Source of the DNA: Candidatus Poribacteria bacterium
GTDB taxonomy: Bacteria > Poribacteria > WGA-4E > WGA-3G
Direction of reading: 5' to 3'
NCBI GenBank assembly: GCA_003635255.1
Contig: PYJC01000136.1
Coordinates: 1 to 64,000 of the forward strand
Length of the DNA stretch: 64,000 nt
Below, one piece after another: positions 9,217-19,205 of this stretch. The notes under the pieces are model-generated. The model was not told the origin of the DNA and searched no databases. It was given only the letters and a program-made list of their open reading frames with translations. A program made the position numbers and the translations under genes. Position 1 is the first letter of the stretch. Each line of letters opens with the position of its first letter.

Positions 9217-10107
9217 ATGGAACGCACACTGCTAATTCATCCAGATATGCCTGAACTTGACAGAGAACACGGTTTCTCGAATATCAATGGTCCGTCACTC
9301 ATTCGTGTACCGGAGTGGGTGAAGAATCCGTTGGGCAAATATTATCTCTACTTCGCACATCACCGGGGTGCGTATATCCGCTTGGCGTATGCCGATGCCG
9401 TTGCAGGTCCTTATACTGTTTATCGTCCGGGTGTGTTGCATCGTGACAATACTGTGTTCCGAGAGGGTGACCATATCGCTTCACCGGATGTACATATAGA
9501 CGAAGAGAACCGCCGTTTCATCATGTATTTTCATGGGAGTTATCGGGGTCAGTCCACTTGTTGGGCGACTTCCACTGACGGCTTGAACTATACTGCCTCG
9601 GATATACGGCATAAACAGATGGGGGCCTATTATCGTGTTTTCTGGTGGAAGGGTTACCCGTATGCGACGTATCACGGTTGGCTAAGTCGGGGAGAAACCC
9701 CTGAATGGGCAACATCGTTCATTCCGCGAGATACGCCGCTTTTTCACCGTAAATCGGAAAAAGACAATACCGGTTTCCCGCGTCACACGGCGAACCTTCT
9801 TGAAGGCGATACCTTGATTGTCTATTATTCACTCTATGCAGATAGTCCAGAACGGATCCGTAAAAGCACCGTTCAGTTGACAGACGATTGGAACGATTGG
9901 CATCCGTCTGAACCGATAGAGGTTATTGCGCCGAAATACGATTTTGAGGGGGTGGATCTGCCGATTAGACCGTCAACAGGTGGGTTAGATCGGGAGCGGG
10001 TGCATGAACTTCGCGATCCTGCGATCTTTTGTGAGGAGGGGGAAAAGTGGCTGCTCTATTCTACTGCTGGAGAACAGGGCATAGCGATTATGCAGTTAAC
10101 CGACTAA
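9217..10107 (+). CDS. Glycosidase-like five-bladed beta-propeller protein (GH43/GH32-like fold)
   Basis: ORF track 8989..10107, likely start ATG 9217 after GAGGAG; 'GPSLIRVPEWVKNPLGKYYLYFAHHRGAYIRLAYADAVAGPY', 'ELRDPAIFCEEGEKWLLYS'. Confidence 0.65.
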   Translation: MERTLLIHPDMPELDREHGFSNINGPSLIRVPEWVKNPLGKYYLYFAHHRGAYIRLAYADAVAGPYTVYRPGVLHRDNTVFREGDHIASPDVHIDEENRRFIMYFHGSYRGQSTCWATSTDGLNYTASDIRHKQMGAYYRVFWWKGYPYATYHGWLSRGETPEWATSFIPRDTPLFHRKSEKDNTGFPRHTANLLEGDTLIVYYSLYADSPERIRKSTVQLTDDWNDWHPSEPIEVIAPKYDFEGVDLPIRPSTGGLDRERVHELRDPAIFCEEGEKWLLYSTAGEQGIAIMQLTD

Positions 10108-10130
10108 CACCATCATTTAATATCAATTTT

Positions 10131-11288
10131 TCATAACTGAGATTCTAACAATTCATTCCAATATCGTAAATGTATTTCCTTGATGTCTGTATTCTGTTCA
10201 AAATCTAACTTCAGGTTTCTTGAGTAGCAAGCTAAAAAAAGTTCTGGATTGGTTAACAATCGCAAGTAGTATTTTAATGAAGGAATGATACCATTAACAA
10301 TCACTTCACAACCATGCTGTCTGTGAATTTTTTGAATTATTTGGTCTACCATCATTGGATTATCCGTATTTGGTTCCGCTGTAGTGAGTAAGTAGTATCG
10401 ACAGACAGAAGTTTCAGCAAATTTTTCATACGCCTTTTCAACAATATCTGCTGAAATCTGAATGTCATGCTTGATTTCAACTGCCTCAAAAAAGCCTCCA
10501 TTTTCGTCTAGCACTTCAATATCTCCAATTCCGCCAGACTTGGTATCTGATGTGGTATGACTTTTTAGTGGAGAAAGTGTTTTGCCTTTATATCGTTCAA
10601 TTGCCGTGAGCATTTCGTAGGCAGAGAAAACCGCCAACACAGGAAGTCGTGAAGCACCAGCAACGCGATAGTTATAGGAGAAGTGATATTTAAGGAGATT
10701 TACTATATTATCAATTGTTATTGTGTCTGATTGTGGTACTTGAGCAGAGCCTTCGTCAGACTTTTCCCATAAACCAAGCTGGATTGTTGCTTTTTTGATC
10801 AAATTAATCAAGGCAGCAAATATAGTATGAAGATATTTTTTCGGATCAACTTGGTTTTCTTCAATATCGTTGAGAATCTGCAGAAAAGATTTTCTTACTG
10901 CTTTATCAAGAATTCTACCAGGGTATGTTAGCGTATACGGATGAGCCTGTTCAAGCGAACGCGTCAGCCACCCACTTCCGCTTTTCATAGCAAATCTTTG
11001 AAACTTTTCTGCGATGAAAGGTGTCACGTGTGAGGTATCAAAAGTCCTACCTGAGTAACCATTTGGAAGTTCCGTCTTATGATAGCGGACATCTTGAGTA
11101 GGTGTCTCAATCTTTTTGGTTAGGGAGGTAATTAAGACCGCAAGGACTGCTTTTTGGGATTCTGCTTTTTCTACAATGGTCTCAACCCATTTTTGTTGCA
11201 ACTCTGAAAGTTCAAAATCGGTATTATGTCCAGATTCGGCACGCTGATAAGCATCTTCCAAAATTAAGCGTATGTTGTCGTTTATCAT
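10131..11288 (-). CDS. Putative type II restriction endonuclease
   Basis: Overlaps the start region of the adjacent methyltransferase; 'GGIGDIEVLDENGGFFEAVEIKHDIQI' fits a PD-(D/E)xK nuclease core; 'GYSGRTFDTSHVTPFIAEKF...GSGWLTRSLEQ' resembles SacI-type restriction enzymes (from memory). Confidence 0.7.
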   Translation of the reverse strand: MINDNIRLILEDAYQRAESGHNTDFELSELQQKWVETIVEKAESQKAVLAVLITSLTKKIETPTQDVRYHKTELPNGYSGRTFDTSHVTPFIAEKFQRFAMKSGSGWLTRSLEQAHPYTLTYPGRILDKAVRKSFLQILNDIEENQVDPKKYLHTIFAALINLIKKATIQLGLWEKSDEGSAQVPQSDTITIDNIVNLLKYHFSYNYRVAGASRLPVLAVFSAYEMLTAIERYKGKTLSPLKSHTTSDTKSGGIGDIEVLDENGGFFEAVEIKHDIQISADIVEKAYEKFAETSVCRYYLLTTAEPNTDNPMMVDQIIQKIHRQHGCEVIVNGIIPSLKYYLRLLTNPELFLACYSRNLKLDFEQNTDIKEIHLRYWNELLESQL

Positions 11289-12334
11289 TTTTTTTCAAAA
11301 AGGCGTAGGGAAGCACTCGGTGTTTCTGAAACCCGTTGTCGTGCATCTTCACAGTATTCAGCATTAATGTCATAGCCAATATAATGTCTATCCAGTTTTT
11401 TACACGCGACTGCGGTTGATCCAGAACCCATAAATGGATCGAGCACTAATGAAGCGGGGGGCGTGAGGAGGTGTAAAAACTCTTCCACAACTTCAACTGG
11501 ATAGATTGCCGGATGTTTATTGCCCTTGACAGCAGCTACGGACGTTTCGATCACATCCCGTTTCAGTTTATTGCCGTGCATCCGAATGATTGTGAATCCT
11601 TTATTCTTAAGTTGTAAGGTGCGTCCACCTATCTGTCCACCAAACGGTTCTGCATGAATGCCTCGAATTTTCATCCGAAAATCGTGTATTTGTCCTTGAA
11701 GGACTTCTTGGATAACTTCTGTGAGTTCTTTGCGTGCAACAATCTTTTCGGCTTTGGAGAGTTCAGATTCTGCGATAAGTTCAAAATATCGCTGTCCAAG
11801 TTTAGTGCCATTCTTTTTATTCGATTGTTTTGAGGCACGCTCTTGGGCTAAGAAGGCATTAAGGTCATAGTAATAATCATCTGATTTGGCAAAATGGAAG
11901 AAAGGTTCGGTACTGCTAACAAGTCGGCGACGAAACTGCCGTGGGGTCGGGTTCCGTTTAACCCATGTGATTTCATTGACAAGTTTTACCAACCCTGTTT
12001 CGGTGGCAGCGAGTGCGAAACGGTAAGGCACAAGTAGCAGATTGCTGTCCAGATACTTGTCACCCACGTTGAACACAATACTACCATCATCCTTTACGAC
12101 CCTGGCACATTCTCGAAAGAGACAAAGTAATTTATCAATGTACTCACTAACTTCTGTTTCATTACCCATACCGCCGCCATAGTCGCGCTGCTGAAAATAA
12201 GGCGGTGAGGTAATTACCAACTGAATGCTGGAATCTGGTAAATTTTGGATAAGTTCAATGTTGTCGCCGCACAGAATTTGGTCGATTGGGAGGGAATTGT
12301 CAGTATTCTGGAGATTTTCAGGTGTGTATTGCAT
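11285..12334 (-). CDS. Site-specific DNA methyltransferase (beta class, SPPY; N4-cytosine or N6-adenine)
   Basis: 'VITSPPYFQQRDYGGG' before 'LDPFMGSGSTAVACKKLDRHYIGYDI'; beta-class motif order. Confidence 0.9.
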   Translation of the reverse strand: MQYTPENLQNTDNSLPIDQILCGDNIELIQNLPDSSIQLVITSPPYFQQRDYGGGMGNETEVSEYIDKLLCLFRECARVVKDDGSIVFNVGDKYLDSNLLLVPYRFALAATETGLVKLVNEITWVKRNPTPRQFRRRLVSSTEPFFHFAKSDDYYYDLNAFLAQERASKQSNKKNGTKLGQRYFELIAESELSKAEKIVARKELTEVIQEVLQGQIHDFRMKIRGIHAEPFGGQIGGRTLQLKNKGFTIIRMHGNKLKRDVIETSVAAVKGNKHPAIYPVEVVEEFLHLLTPPASLVLDPFMGSGSTAVACKKLDRHYIGYDINAEYCEDARQRVSETPSASLRLFEKK

Positions 12335-12338
12335 TTAT

Positions 12339-12521
12339 CTAAGAACGTTTCTCAATGAGTCTACCGACAAAAAAGATTAAAATGCCGAGTGCCAAGAAAC
12401 CCATCTCAATACCCATCAATTTGGATTCACTATAATTGAACGGATTGGTAAAGACCAAGATGAGTGCTGCAGCTAAACAGGCTATGCCCATCAGTTCCAA
12501 AGTTTTTCCGATATAATACAC
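12339..12521 (-). CDS. Small two-TM membrane protein
   Basis: 60 aa with two hydrophobic segments, ends RLIEKRS. Confidence 0.45.
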   Translation of the reverse strand: MYYIGKTLELMGIACLAAALILVFTNPFNYSESKLMGIEMGFLALGILIFFVGRLIEKRS

Positions 12522-12544
12522 AGCGTCTCCAATGCTATTTGAGG

Positions 12545-12576
12545 ATAGGGCGCGGTTGTTGGGTGTCGCGCCCTAT
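12545..12576. terminator. Strong hairpin, possible terminator/attenuator
   Basis: ATAGGGCGCG-gttgttgggtgt-CGCGCCCTAT, perfect 10-bp stem, 12-nt loop, between two minus-strand genes. Confidence 0.5.
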
Positions 12577-12585
12577 ATTGATGGA

Positions 12586-12627
12586 TTAGTAGAGACTTTT
12601 GATGCGTCCCCACTGGATTAATTTTTG
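12586..12627 (-). other. C-terminal K[LI]..xWG[ER][IL]K motif (QKLIQWGRIKSLY*)
   Basis: Shared with three other secreted proteins in this window. Confidence 0.5.
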
Positions 12628-13296
12628 CTGTTTATTGGGTTCAATTCTCGCCGTGAAGACGAGATCAGGAATATCTTCGTATTCCTCAGTGTAACCTTCG
12701 GGGGCCCAAGTAATTTTATGTTGTAATTGCCCGTTATCGACATCGTTATAAGCGATTGCGAATCCGACCGCATTTCCCTTTCTCGCGATGTTGTCGAGCC
12801 GGAAACTGAGTTCACAGGTCTGTCCATCGTTTCCCCATTCAACGCGTGTTAGCGGAGATTTTAGTACCCCTATGCCGTTCCTGATCGGGATTTCAAAGCG
12901 GTAAAGATCATTCTTATGTCCAGAATGGTGTGGATCCAAGTAAATGATAAGATGGTCTTGTCGCAGCAGCTTCTTTTGGCGCGTTTCGATTTGATCATCA
13001 ATGAGTTTAACCGCTACATAAAGAAACCCACTCCGCCAGACGGCTGCGAATGAACCACTAAAATCAGAGGATTCGGGTAGATGTTCCCCGGTAACTAAAT
13101 CCTGATCCAGTTTTCCAGGGATCGCTTTCTCCCAGACGGGATCATCAAGATAACCATCTACGATAGGTGCAACGGGTACAAGTTCCGCATTATATTGAAA
13201 ATTTTGAAGATTTCCACCCATGACATGCCCTAATACATAAGGCGTTATCATGAGCAGAAAGCTGATTATTACAATTATCTGTTTGTTAAGGCTCAT
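12586..13296 (-). CDS. Secreted CBM9-like (carbohydrate-binding family 9) protein
   Basis: Signal peptide; 'VAPIVDGYLDDPVWEKAIPG...FAAVWRSGFLYVAVKLIDDQI...HLIIYLDPHHSG'. Ends QKLIQWGRIKSLY. Confidence 0.75.
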   Translation of the reverse strand: MSLNKQIIVIISFLLMITPYVLGHVMGGNLQNFQYNAELVPVAPIVDGYLDDPVWEKAIPGKLDQDLVTGEHLPESSDFSGSFAAVWRSGFLYVAVKLIDDQIETRQKKLLRQDHLIIYLDPHHSGHKNDLYRFEIPIRNGIGVLKSPLTRVEWGNDGQTCELSFRLDNIARKGNAVGFAIAYNDVDNGQLQHKITWAPEGYTEEYEDIPDLVFTARIEPNKQQKLIQWGRIKSLY

Positions 13297-13634
13297 GAAT
13301 TCCTCCTTTTTCTATCCTGCTTGTAAGAAGATTTCAATGGCGTTATTTTAGATCTTATGTTCCCTATCATTGGTATCTGCGCGAACAAATATTCCGATGT
13401 GAATCGAAAATTTTGTCGCATTTATTCGTGAGTTCTTCATTAATTATAAAGTATACCTTAAAACGGGTTATTTTATCCACTTAAAAATTAATAATATTGA
13501 ACGTTGGGCTTACGAATGTATCTTTTTTTGAAAAATCAGTTGAAATTAGGGAAAAAATTTGTTATACTTTTAAAGCAGGTTTAGAAATCGCATTTTTGTC
13601 TGAGCTTCAGATTTTAACAGAGAGGCTATTGGTT

Positions 13635-15560
13635 GTGAATAAAAGTACAAGAAGCATGGTGATATGGTGGGTAGTTATTGCCGGAATTGTTGTGCTCGGT
13701 ATCTACCAACTATTCAACCGCAGAGATCCAGTGTACCAACTGGCAACCTCTGACTTTCATCAATATATCCAAACGCCCGAAGGTGAAGCAAGTGTATTTG
13801 ATGGGTACCTAACGTTGGATGAGGAGTGGATTGAAGGACGATTTCGCAAGGATATTCTTAATGAAATCGAGGCACAAATTCTGTCGAATGTGGCACTCGA
13901 AGAACGAGACACGCATCTTCCTCCCAGATGGGAAGGTGAATTTAGGGCAAGTCGAGACCCTATTGATGACTATGATATCCAAGCGAAACTTGATAAGTTC
14001 GGTATAGATTACAATGTTGAGCCTCCCTCTAAATTTCCGCAAGGTTTGCTTATCTTTGGAACAACGATCGTTCCGCTTCTCATCTTCTTGGGTTTAATGA
14101 TTTTCCTGTCCCGTCAGATGCAAGGGAGCGGAAATCGCGCGCTCTCTTTTGGTAAAAGCCGCGCTCGCCTGCATTCTGAGACGCAAACGAAAGTGACCTT
14201 TGAAGATGTCGCGGGTGTTGATGAGGCAAAAGAGGCACTTGAGGAAGTGATCCAATTCCTGAAGACACCTAAAAAATTTGAACGACTTGGCGGTAGAGTG
14301 CCGAAAGGTGTTTTACTGATGGGACCTCCGGGTACCGGTAAGACAATGCTTGCGAAAGCTGTTGCGGGTGAAGCCGATGTGCCTTTCTATAGTATCAGTG
14401 GCTCCGATTTCGTCGAAATGTTTGTCGGTGTAGGTGCCTCACGTGTGCGGGATCTGTTTGAACTCGGCAAGAAGAATGCCCCCTGTATCATCTTTATTGA
14501 TGAATTGGATGCCGTCGGTAGGCATCGCGGGGCCGGTATAGGTGGCGGACATGATGAACGGGAGCAGACCTTAAATGCGCTCCTTGTTGAGATGCAAGGG
14601 TTTGAAGATGTCGCGGGCGTGATTCTTATTGCGGCTACAAACCGTCCCGATGTTTTGGATCCGGCACTGCTCCGACCCGGCAGATTTGATCGGCAGATCG
14701 TCGTTGATCTCCCTGATGTTCGCGGTAGAGAAGCGATCCTCAAAGTCCATACAAAAAACCCGTATAAGCTTGCTGAAGATGTTAATTTGGAAATCTTGGC
14801 GAAAGCGACACCGGGTTTCTCTGGTGCAGACCTCGAAAATATGACGAACGAAGCGGCGCTCCTTGCCGCGAGATGCGATAAAACAGAGATTGACATGATG
14901 TGCTTCGACGAAGCCAAGGATCGCGTACTTATGGGACCGGAGCGGCGAAGTCTTGTCATCAGCGACGAGGAACGGCGCATCACTGCCTACCACGAAGCAG
15001 GGCACGCGCTTATGCTACACTTTGTTCCTGAGAGTGATCCGAACTATAAGTGTACGATTGTTCCACGCGGTAGGGCTCTTGGTGTAACAGCAAAACTCCC
15101 GCTTGAAGAACGTCATAATATGAGCAAAAAGCGGTTACTTGCGCATATCATCTTCGCACTGGGTGGTAGAGTCGCCGAGGAAATTATCTTTGGTGAACAG
15201 ACGACTGGGGCACAAAACGATTTTGAGCAAGCGACAAGCCTTGCCCGCCGAATGGTAACACAATGGGGAATGAGCCACATGGGTCCCCTTACCTATGGTA
15301 GACGGGACGAACAGATCTTCCTGGGTAAGGAATTGAGCGTCCATCAAGATTATAGCGAGAAAACTGCTATTGAAATCGATAAAGCCGTCCACGATATCGT
15401 CACAGAGTGCTACAAGAAGGCACGGGATATTTTGGAAACAAATCTTGAGGGATTAAAGTTACTGGCAGACGCTTTGTTAGAACGGGAGACGCTTGTTACC
15501 GAAGAGATTGATGAAATCCTCGGACCCCGACCCCAACTGCCTTCCAACTCAATTGCATAA
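13635..15560 (+). CDS. ftsH: ATP-dependent zinc metalloprotease FtsH
   Basis: ORF 13497..15560; two TM, Walker [17 protein letters not shown] zinc site. GTG 13635 ([12 protein letters not shown]) is the more FtsH-like start. Confidence 0.93.
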   Translation: MNKSTRSMVIWWVVIAGIVVLGIYQLFNRRDPVYQLATSDFHQYIQTPEGEASVFDGYLTLDEEWIEGRFRKDILNEIEAQILSNVALEERDTHLPPRWEGEFRASRDPIDDYDIQAKLDKFGIDYNVEPPSKFPQGLLIFGTTIVPLLIFLGLMIFLSRQMQGSGNRALSFGKSRARLHSETQTKVTFEDVAGVDEAKEALEEVIQFLKTPKKFERLGGRVPKGVLLMGPPGTGKTMLAKAVAGEADVPFYSISGSDFVEMFVGVGASRVRDLFELGKKNAPCIIFIDELDAVGRHRGAGIGGGHDEREQTLNALLVEMQGFEDVAGVILIAATNRPDVLDPALLRPGRFDRQIVVDLPDVRGREAILKVHTKNPYKLAEDVNLEILAKATPGFSGADLENMTNEAALLAARCDKTEIDMMCFDEAKDRVLMGPERRSLVISDEERRITAYHEAGHALMLHFVPESDPNYKCTIVPRGRALGVTAKLPLEERHNMSKKRLLAHIIFALGGRVAEEIIFGEQTTGAQNDFEQATSLARRMVTQWGMSHMGPLTYGRRDEQIFLGKELSVHQDYSEKTAIEIDKAVHDIVTECYKKARDILETNLEGLKLLADALLERETLVTEEIDEILGPRPQLPSNSIA

Positions 15561-15564
15561 TTGT

Positions 15565-16389
15565 ATGAACTGTCGTGGTAGAACCCTCACTTTAGGTGTA
15601 CGGACACATGTGATGGGGATCTTGAATGTCACGCCAGACTCCTTTTCTGATGGTGGGTGCTATCTTGATGTCCAGCAAGCGGTTGTGCACGCTAAATCTA
15701 TGGTAGCAGAAGGTGCAACGCTCATTGATATAGGGGGTGAGTCGTCACGTCCGGGGGCATCACCGGTATCAATTGATGAAGAATTGGCGCGTGTCATACC
15801 GGTTATTCGTGCTATTGTCGATGCAGTTGACGTTTTAATCTCTGTTGATACATATAAAGCAGAAGTGGCGCATCAAGCACTTACAGTAGGCGCACACCTT
15901 ATCAATGACATCACCGCATTGCGTGGTGATACTTCGATGGCATCGGTCGTAGCAGAAATGGAAGCCGGACTCATCCTGATGCACATGAAGGGTACACCTC
16001 GCACGATGCAAAAGGCACCAGAGTACGATGATGTTGTCGGAGAGGTTTGTGCGTCGCTTCAGGAAAGTATCGAAACTGCGGAAACAGAGGGTGTTGCCGC
16101 TGAACGTATTATTATCGACCCCGGTATCGGATTTGGTAAGACGACGGAACATAATATTGCGCTTTTAAAACGCCTCAGAGCATTTCAATCGCTGAACAAA
16201 CCATTGCTGATCGGTACTTCACGGAAGTCGTTTATAGGGAATGTCTTAGGACTGCCTGTAACGGAGCGCGTTGAAGGGACCGCCGCGACGGTGTGTTGGG
16301 CTATCGCACACGGTGCGGATATTGTCCGTGTTCATGATGTCAAAGCGAATGTCCGTGCTGCACAGATGACGGATGCCCTTTATAGATAA
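15565..16389 (+). CDS. folP: Dihydropteroate synthase
   Basis: 'VMGILNVTPDSFSDGG', 'IDIGGESSRPGA', 'LIGTSRKSFIG'; start ATG 15565. Confidence 0.93.
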   Translation: MNCRGRTLTLGVRTHVMGILNVTPDSFSDGGCYLDVQQAVVHAKSMVAEGATLIDIGGESSRPGASPVSIDEELARVIPVIRAIVDAVDVLISVDTYKAEVAHQALTVGAHLINDITALRGDTSMASVVAEMEAGLILMHMKGTPRTMQKAPEYDDVVGEVCASLQESIETAETEGVAAERIIIDPGIGFGKTTEHNIALLKRLRAFQSLNKPLLIGTSRKSFIGNVLGLPVTERVEGTAATVCWAIAHGADIVRVHDVKANVRAAQMTDALYR

Positions 16390-16393
16390 ACCG

Positions 16394-16786
16394 ATGCACC
16401 AACAAAAGATACACGGAATTGGCATTGATATAGTTGAAGTTGCGCGGATACAGGAAGCGTCCCGTCGATGGGGGGCGCGGTTTGAGCAGCGCGTCTATAC
16501 ACATCAGGAACTCACATATTGTGGGGATGCCCCGTCTCGGTATTGGCGGCTTGCTGCCCGTTTTGCTGCTAAGGAGGCTACGCTGAAAGCACTCGGCACA
16601 GGTTTGACGACTGGCATGTGCTGGCAAGATGTAGAAATTCAGGCGACCAAGGTCGGAAAGCCGGAAATCGTTTTACACGGTGAAGTTCAACGCTATGCGC
16701 ATGAACACAATATCAGTGGTATATACGTCTCCATGTCCCATACAAATGCCTACGCTGTAGCGCAGGTTACACTCTGCTCTGTATGA
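16394..16786 (+). CDS. acpS: Holo-[acyl-carrier-protein] synthase
   Basis: 'GIGIDIVEVARI' and 'RLAARFAAKEATLKALGTGL'. Confidence 0.92.
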   Translation: MHQQKIHGIGIDIVEVARIQEASRRWGARFEQRVYTHQELTYCGDAPSRYWRLAARFAAKEATLKALGTGLTTGMCWQDVEIQATKVGKPEIVLHGEVQRYAHEHNISGIYVSMSHTNAYAVAQVTLCSV

Positions 16787-16885
16787 TTCACCCGATTTTT
16801 ATATTTAATAGAACTTACGCAAATTTAGCAGGAAATGGATATTTTGCCCGTAAAAAGTCAGAGCCATTCAAGCGCGAGGTAAAAA

Positions 16886-17998
16886 GTGAAATACATCCGT
16901 AATTGTGCTGGAGCTGCCCTATTCTGTCTCATCGTTTATTTTTCTGTTTTAAGTAGTGTTGCCACGGCAGCAAACACACCAGCCTCAGCAGATAGATTTT
17001 TGAAGCAATTGCTGGGGGCAGAACATCATGGGATGGGTGGCAGTTTTGTTGGCACAACCCGTGGCGCGAATGCTCTGGGTAGCAATCCTGCGGGTATCCG
17101 TGCCGCAGAGGAGAGCCAATTTGTTATTCATGCAACCCGTTTCCCACGTACCCTCGCGCTACTCTCTAAACCGAATCTTAACGCTAATTATGAAGATTAT
17201 GGTCAGTATGAACAAGGTTCCTATGGTATTGAAACCCTAAACTATATATTCCCGATGGGCAGACTCGGCACGTTTGGATTGGCACTGGCGTTTTTACAGG
17301 AGGGTCGCTTTCGGCGCGTCGATCATCAAGGAAAAGCACTTAATAGTTTTGCGGAAAATAACCTTGCCATCGGTTTCAGCTATGGATTAAATATATTGAA
17401 AGGGACGGTTATCGGGGTCGATACCAAATGGCTACGTTCCAAAGTGACAGATGTGAATGAAGTCGAACACTTGGGACACGGTTATGCTTATAATGTCGGT
17501 TTGATTCAGCAGATTGGCGATACAATTCAGATTGGCGTTGTCGCGAGGAACTTGAGTAATGGACTCTCCTTTTCAGAAGTTTCGATTCCGGATACGATGG
17601 CGCGTACAATCGTTGCTGGTATCGCGTATCAGCGTGAATTATCGGACATCGCCTTGCGAATCGGGTTAGATGCGCACCCTCCATTTCGCGATGGTGTCCG
17701 GGCAAATGTTGGGGTTGAAGTGTGGTATCGCAATCGGGTTGGCGGTAGAATTGGATACCTCAGGCACACCGAAAAGCGTCACGCGTCAGTGTTCCTTTTG
17801 GAAACTGGAGCCTTTGAAGCAGAAGAACGGCTCTGGAAAGCTGAAGGCTTGTGCTTTGGGATCGGCATCAGGTTCGGAAATATAACGCTGAACGCTGCAT
17901 ATACACCGCACTTCATACCTACCGTGACCACGGAAGAACGCATTCACATTGCTCAGGGGGCAGGTGCATACGCTTTTTCAATTGGACACACCTATTAG
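16886..17998 (+). CDS. PorV/PorQ-like outer-membrane beta-barrel protein
   Basis: Signal peptide; 'FLKQLLGAEHHGMGGSFVGTTRGANALGSNPAGIRAAEE' typical of PorV/PorQ/UPF0164 proteins. Confidence 0.75.
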   Translation: MKYIRNCAGAALFCLIVYFSVLSSVATAANTPASADRFLKQLLGAEHHGMGGSFVGTTRGANALGSNPAGIRAAEESQFVIHATRFPRTLALLSKPNLNANYEDYGQYEQGSYGIETLNYIFPMGRLGTFGLALAFLQEGRFRRVDHQGKALNSFAENNLAIGFSYGLNILKGTVIGVDTKWLRSKVTDVNEVEHLGHGYAYNVGLIQQIGDTIQIGVVARNLSNGLSFSEVSIPDTMARTIVAGIAYQRELSDIALRIGLDAHPPFRDGVRANVGVEVWYRNRVGGRIGYLRHTEKRHASVFLLETGAFEAEERLWKAEGLCFGIGIRFGNITLNAAYTPHFIPTVTTEERIHIAQGAGAYAFSIGHTY

Positions 17999-18018
17999 CG
18001 ACAGAGGTTAGTATTGTA

Positions 18019-18612
18019 ATGTCCGCCGACCAATACAGAACAGTATCAGGAATCGCTGAATCGCATCACATTGTAAAGAAATCTCGCTTTTTTGGAGAAG
18101 CGACAGCCGTATATACCCAAACGGAAGTAAAAGAATTTATCACCGAAATGCAAGAACGGAATCCGCGTGCTTCGCACTACTGTTATGCTTATAGCATTGG
18201 TAGTAAGCGTGCGCTGCGGGAGTACGCCACAGATGCAGGAGAACCTACTCACTCCGCCGGTCCACCTATCCTCACTGCTGTTCGTACTTCCGGTTTGTCT
18301 AATATTATCTGTGTTGTCGCCCGATATTATGGTGGCATCAATCTGGGGATCGGCGGGTTAATTCGTGCTTATGGACAATGTGCGCGAGAATGTCTTCAAA
18401 ACGCCACAATTGAAACCCGTATCTTTTATGAAAATTTGTATCTAAAAATCAATTATCCAGACATCGGAACTGTTGTTAATCTGTGCAAACGCTTGGGCGG
18501 GAAGGTCGTGGACATAAAATATGATCCGGATCCTATTGTCGAAATTCAGATCCGACAAAGCACACTCGAAACCTTCCATTCACAACTCCAAGGTTATGGA
18601 CTTGGAGCGTGA
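18019..18612 (+). CDS. YigZ/IMPACT family protein
   Basis: 'KKSRFFGEA', 'ASHYCYAYSIG', 'DAGEPTHSAGPPIL', 'NIICVVARYYGGINLGIGGLIRAYG'. Confidence 0.92.
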   Translation: MSADQYRTVSGIAESHHIVKKSRFFGEATAVYTQTEVKEFITEMQERNPRASHYCYAYSIGSKRALREYATDAGEPTHSAGPPILTAVRTSGLSNIICVVARYYGGINLGIGGLIRAYGQCARECLQNATIETRIFYENLYLKINYPDIGTVVNLCKRLGGKVVDIKYDPDPIVEIQIRQSTLETFHSQLQGYGLGA

Positions 18613-18635
18613 GAGTTAATCGGAGGAAATTCGTA

Positions 18636-19082
18636 ATGGAAAATATTGAAATAAAATATACAACGACACACGAGTGGATTGAGGTTCTTGATTCTGATTC
18701 AAGGGAGTGTAACATTGGAATCACGGAACGCATTCAAGATGTTTATGGCAACATTGTTTTTGTGGAGTTGCCGGTTCTTGGTGAATACGAGCAAGGCGAA
18801 ATTATCGGACGTATTGAGACATCCGATGGACGGAATTTCTACATCTACGCGCCTATCAGCGGTGAAGTTTATGAGATCAACGCTGCGCTTGAAGATGACA
18901 TTGAACTTCTCAACCGTTTTCCAGAAGGTGATGGATGGATTTGTAAATTCTATATGGAGAATCCGAATGAGACAGATGCGCTCCTGAATCTGCGGGAATA
19001 CGAGGCGCATGAAGAAGAAGAACTTAACGAAGAAGAATACTTACCAGAAACTGACTTCTACGAAAATGTTGAGGATTATTAG
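18636..19082 (+). CDS. Glycine-cleavage H-like protein lacking the lipoyl-lysine
   Basis: 'YTTTHEWIEV...NIGITERIQDVYGNIVFVELPVLGEYEQGEIIGRIETSDGRNFYIYAPISGEVYEIN'; no Lys in the lipoyl hairpin; acidic C-terminal tail. Confidence 0.85.
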   Translation: MENIEIKYTTTHEWIEVLDSDSRECNIGITERIQDVYGNIVFVELPVLGEYEQGEIIGRIETSDGRNFYIYAPISGEVYEINAALEDDIELLNRFPEGDGWICKFYMENPNETDALLNLREYEAHEEEELNEEEYLPETDFYENVEDY

Positions 19083-19166
19083 GTAGGGCTTACGCAACGC
19101 TTTACACTTGCTGGTGAGGTTTGATGAAGATTAAAAAATTAATTCGGCGGTAATTTCTTGGGGAAA

Positions 19167-19205
19167 TCCGGTGCGGTTCCAAACCGCACCTACCGGGCCT
19201 GGGTA
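19167..19205. repeat. Palindromic dispersed repeat, copy 1
   Basis: ccGGTGCGGTT-cca-AACCGCACCtaccgggcctggg. Confidence 0.85.

Noticed and set aside
14387-15005. Ser-rich minus-strand ORFs opposite ftsH
   Set aside because: Low-complexity antisense ORFs within a clearly conserved ftsH reading frame.
16808-19100. Insertion sequence bounded by CTTACGCAA motifs at 16813 and 19087
   Set aside because: Only a 9-mer is shared, and the enclosed genes (porV-like, yigZ, gcvH-like) are not transposase-related.
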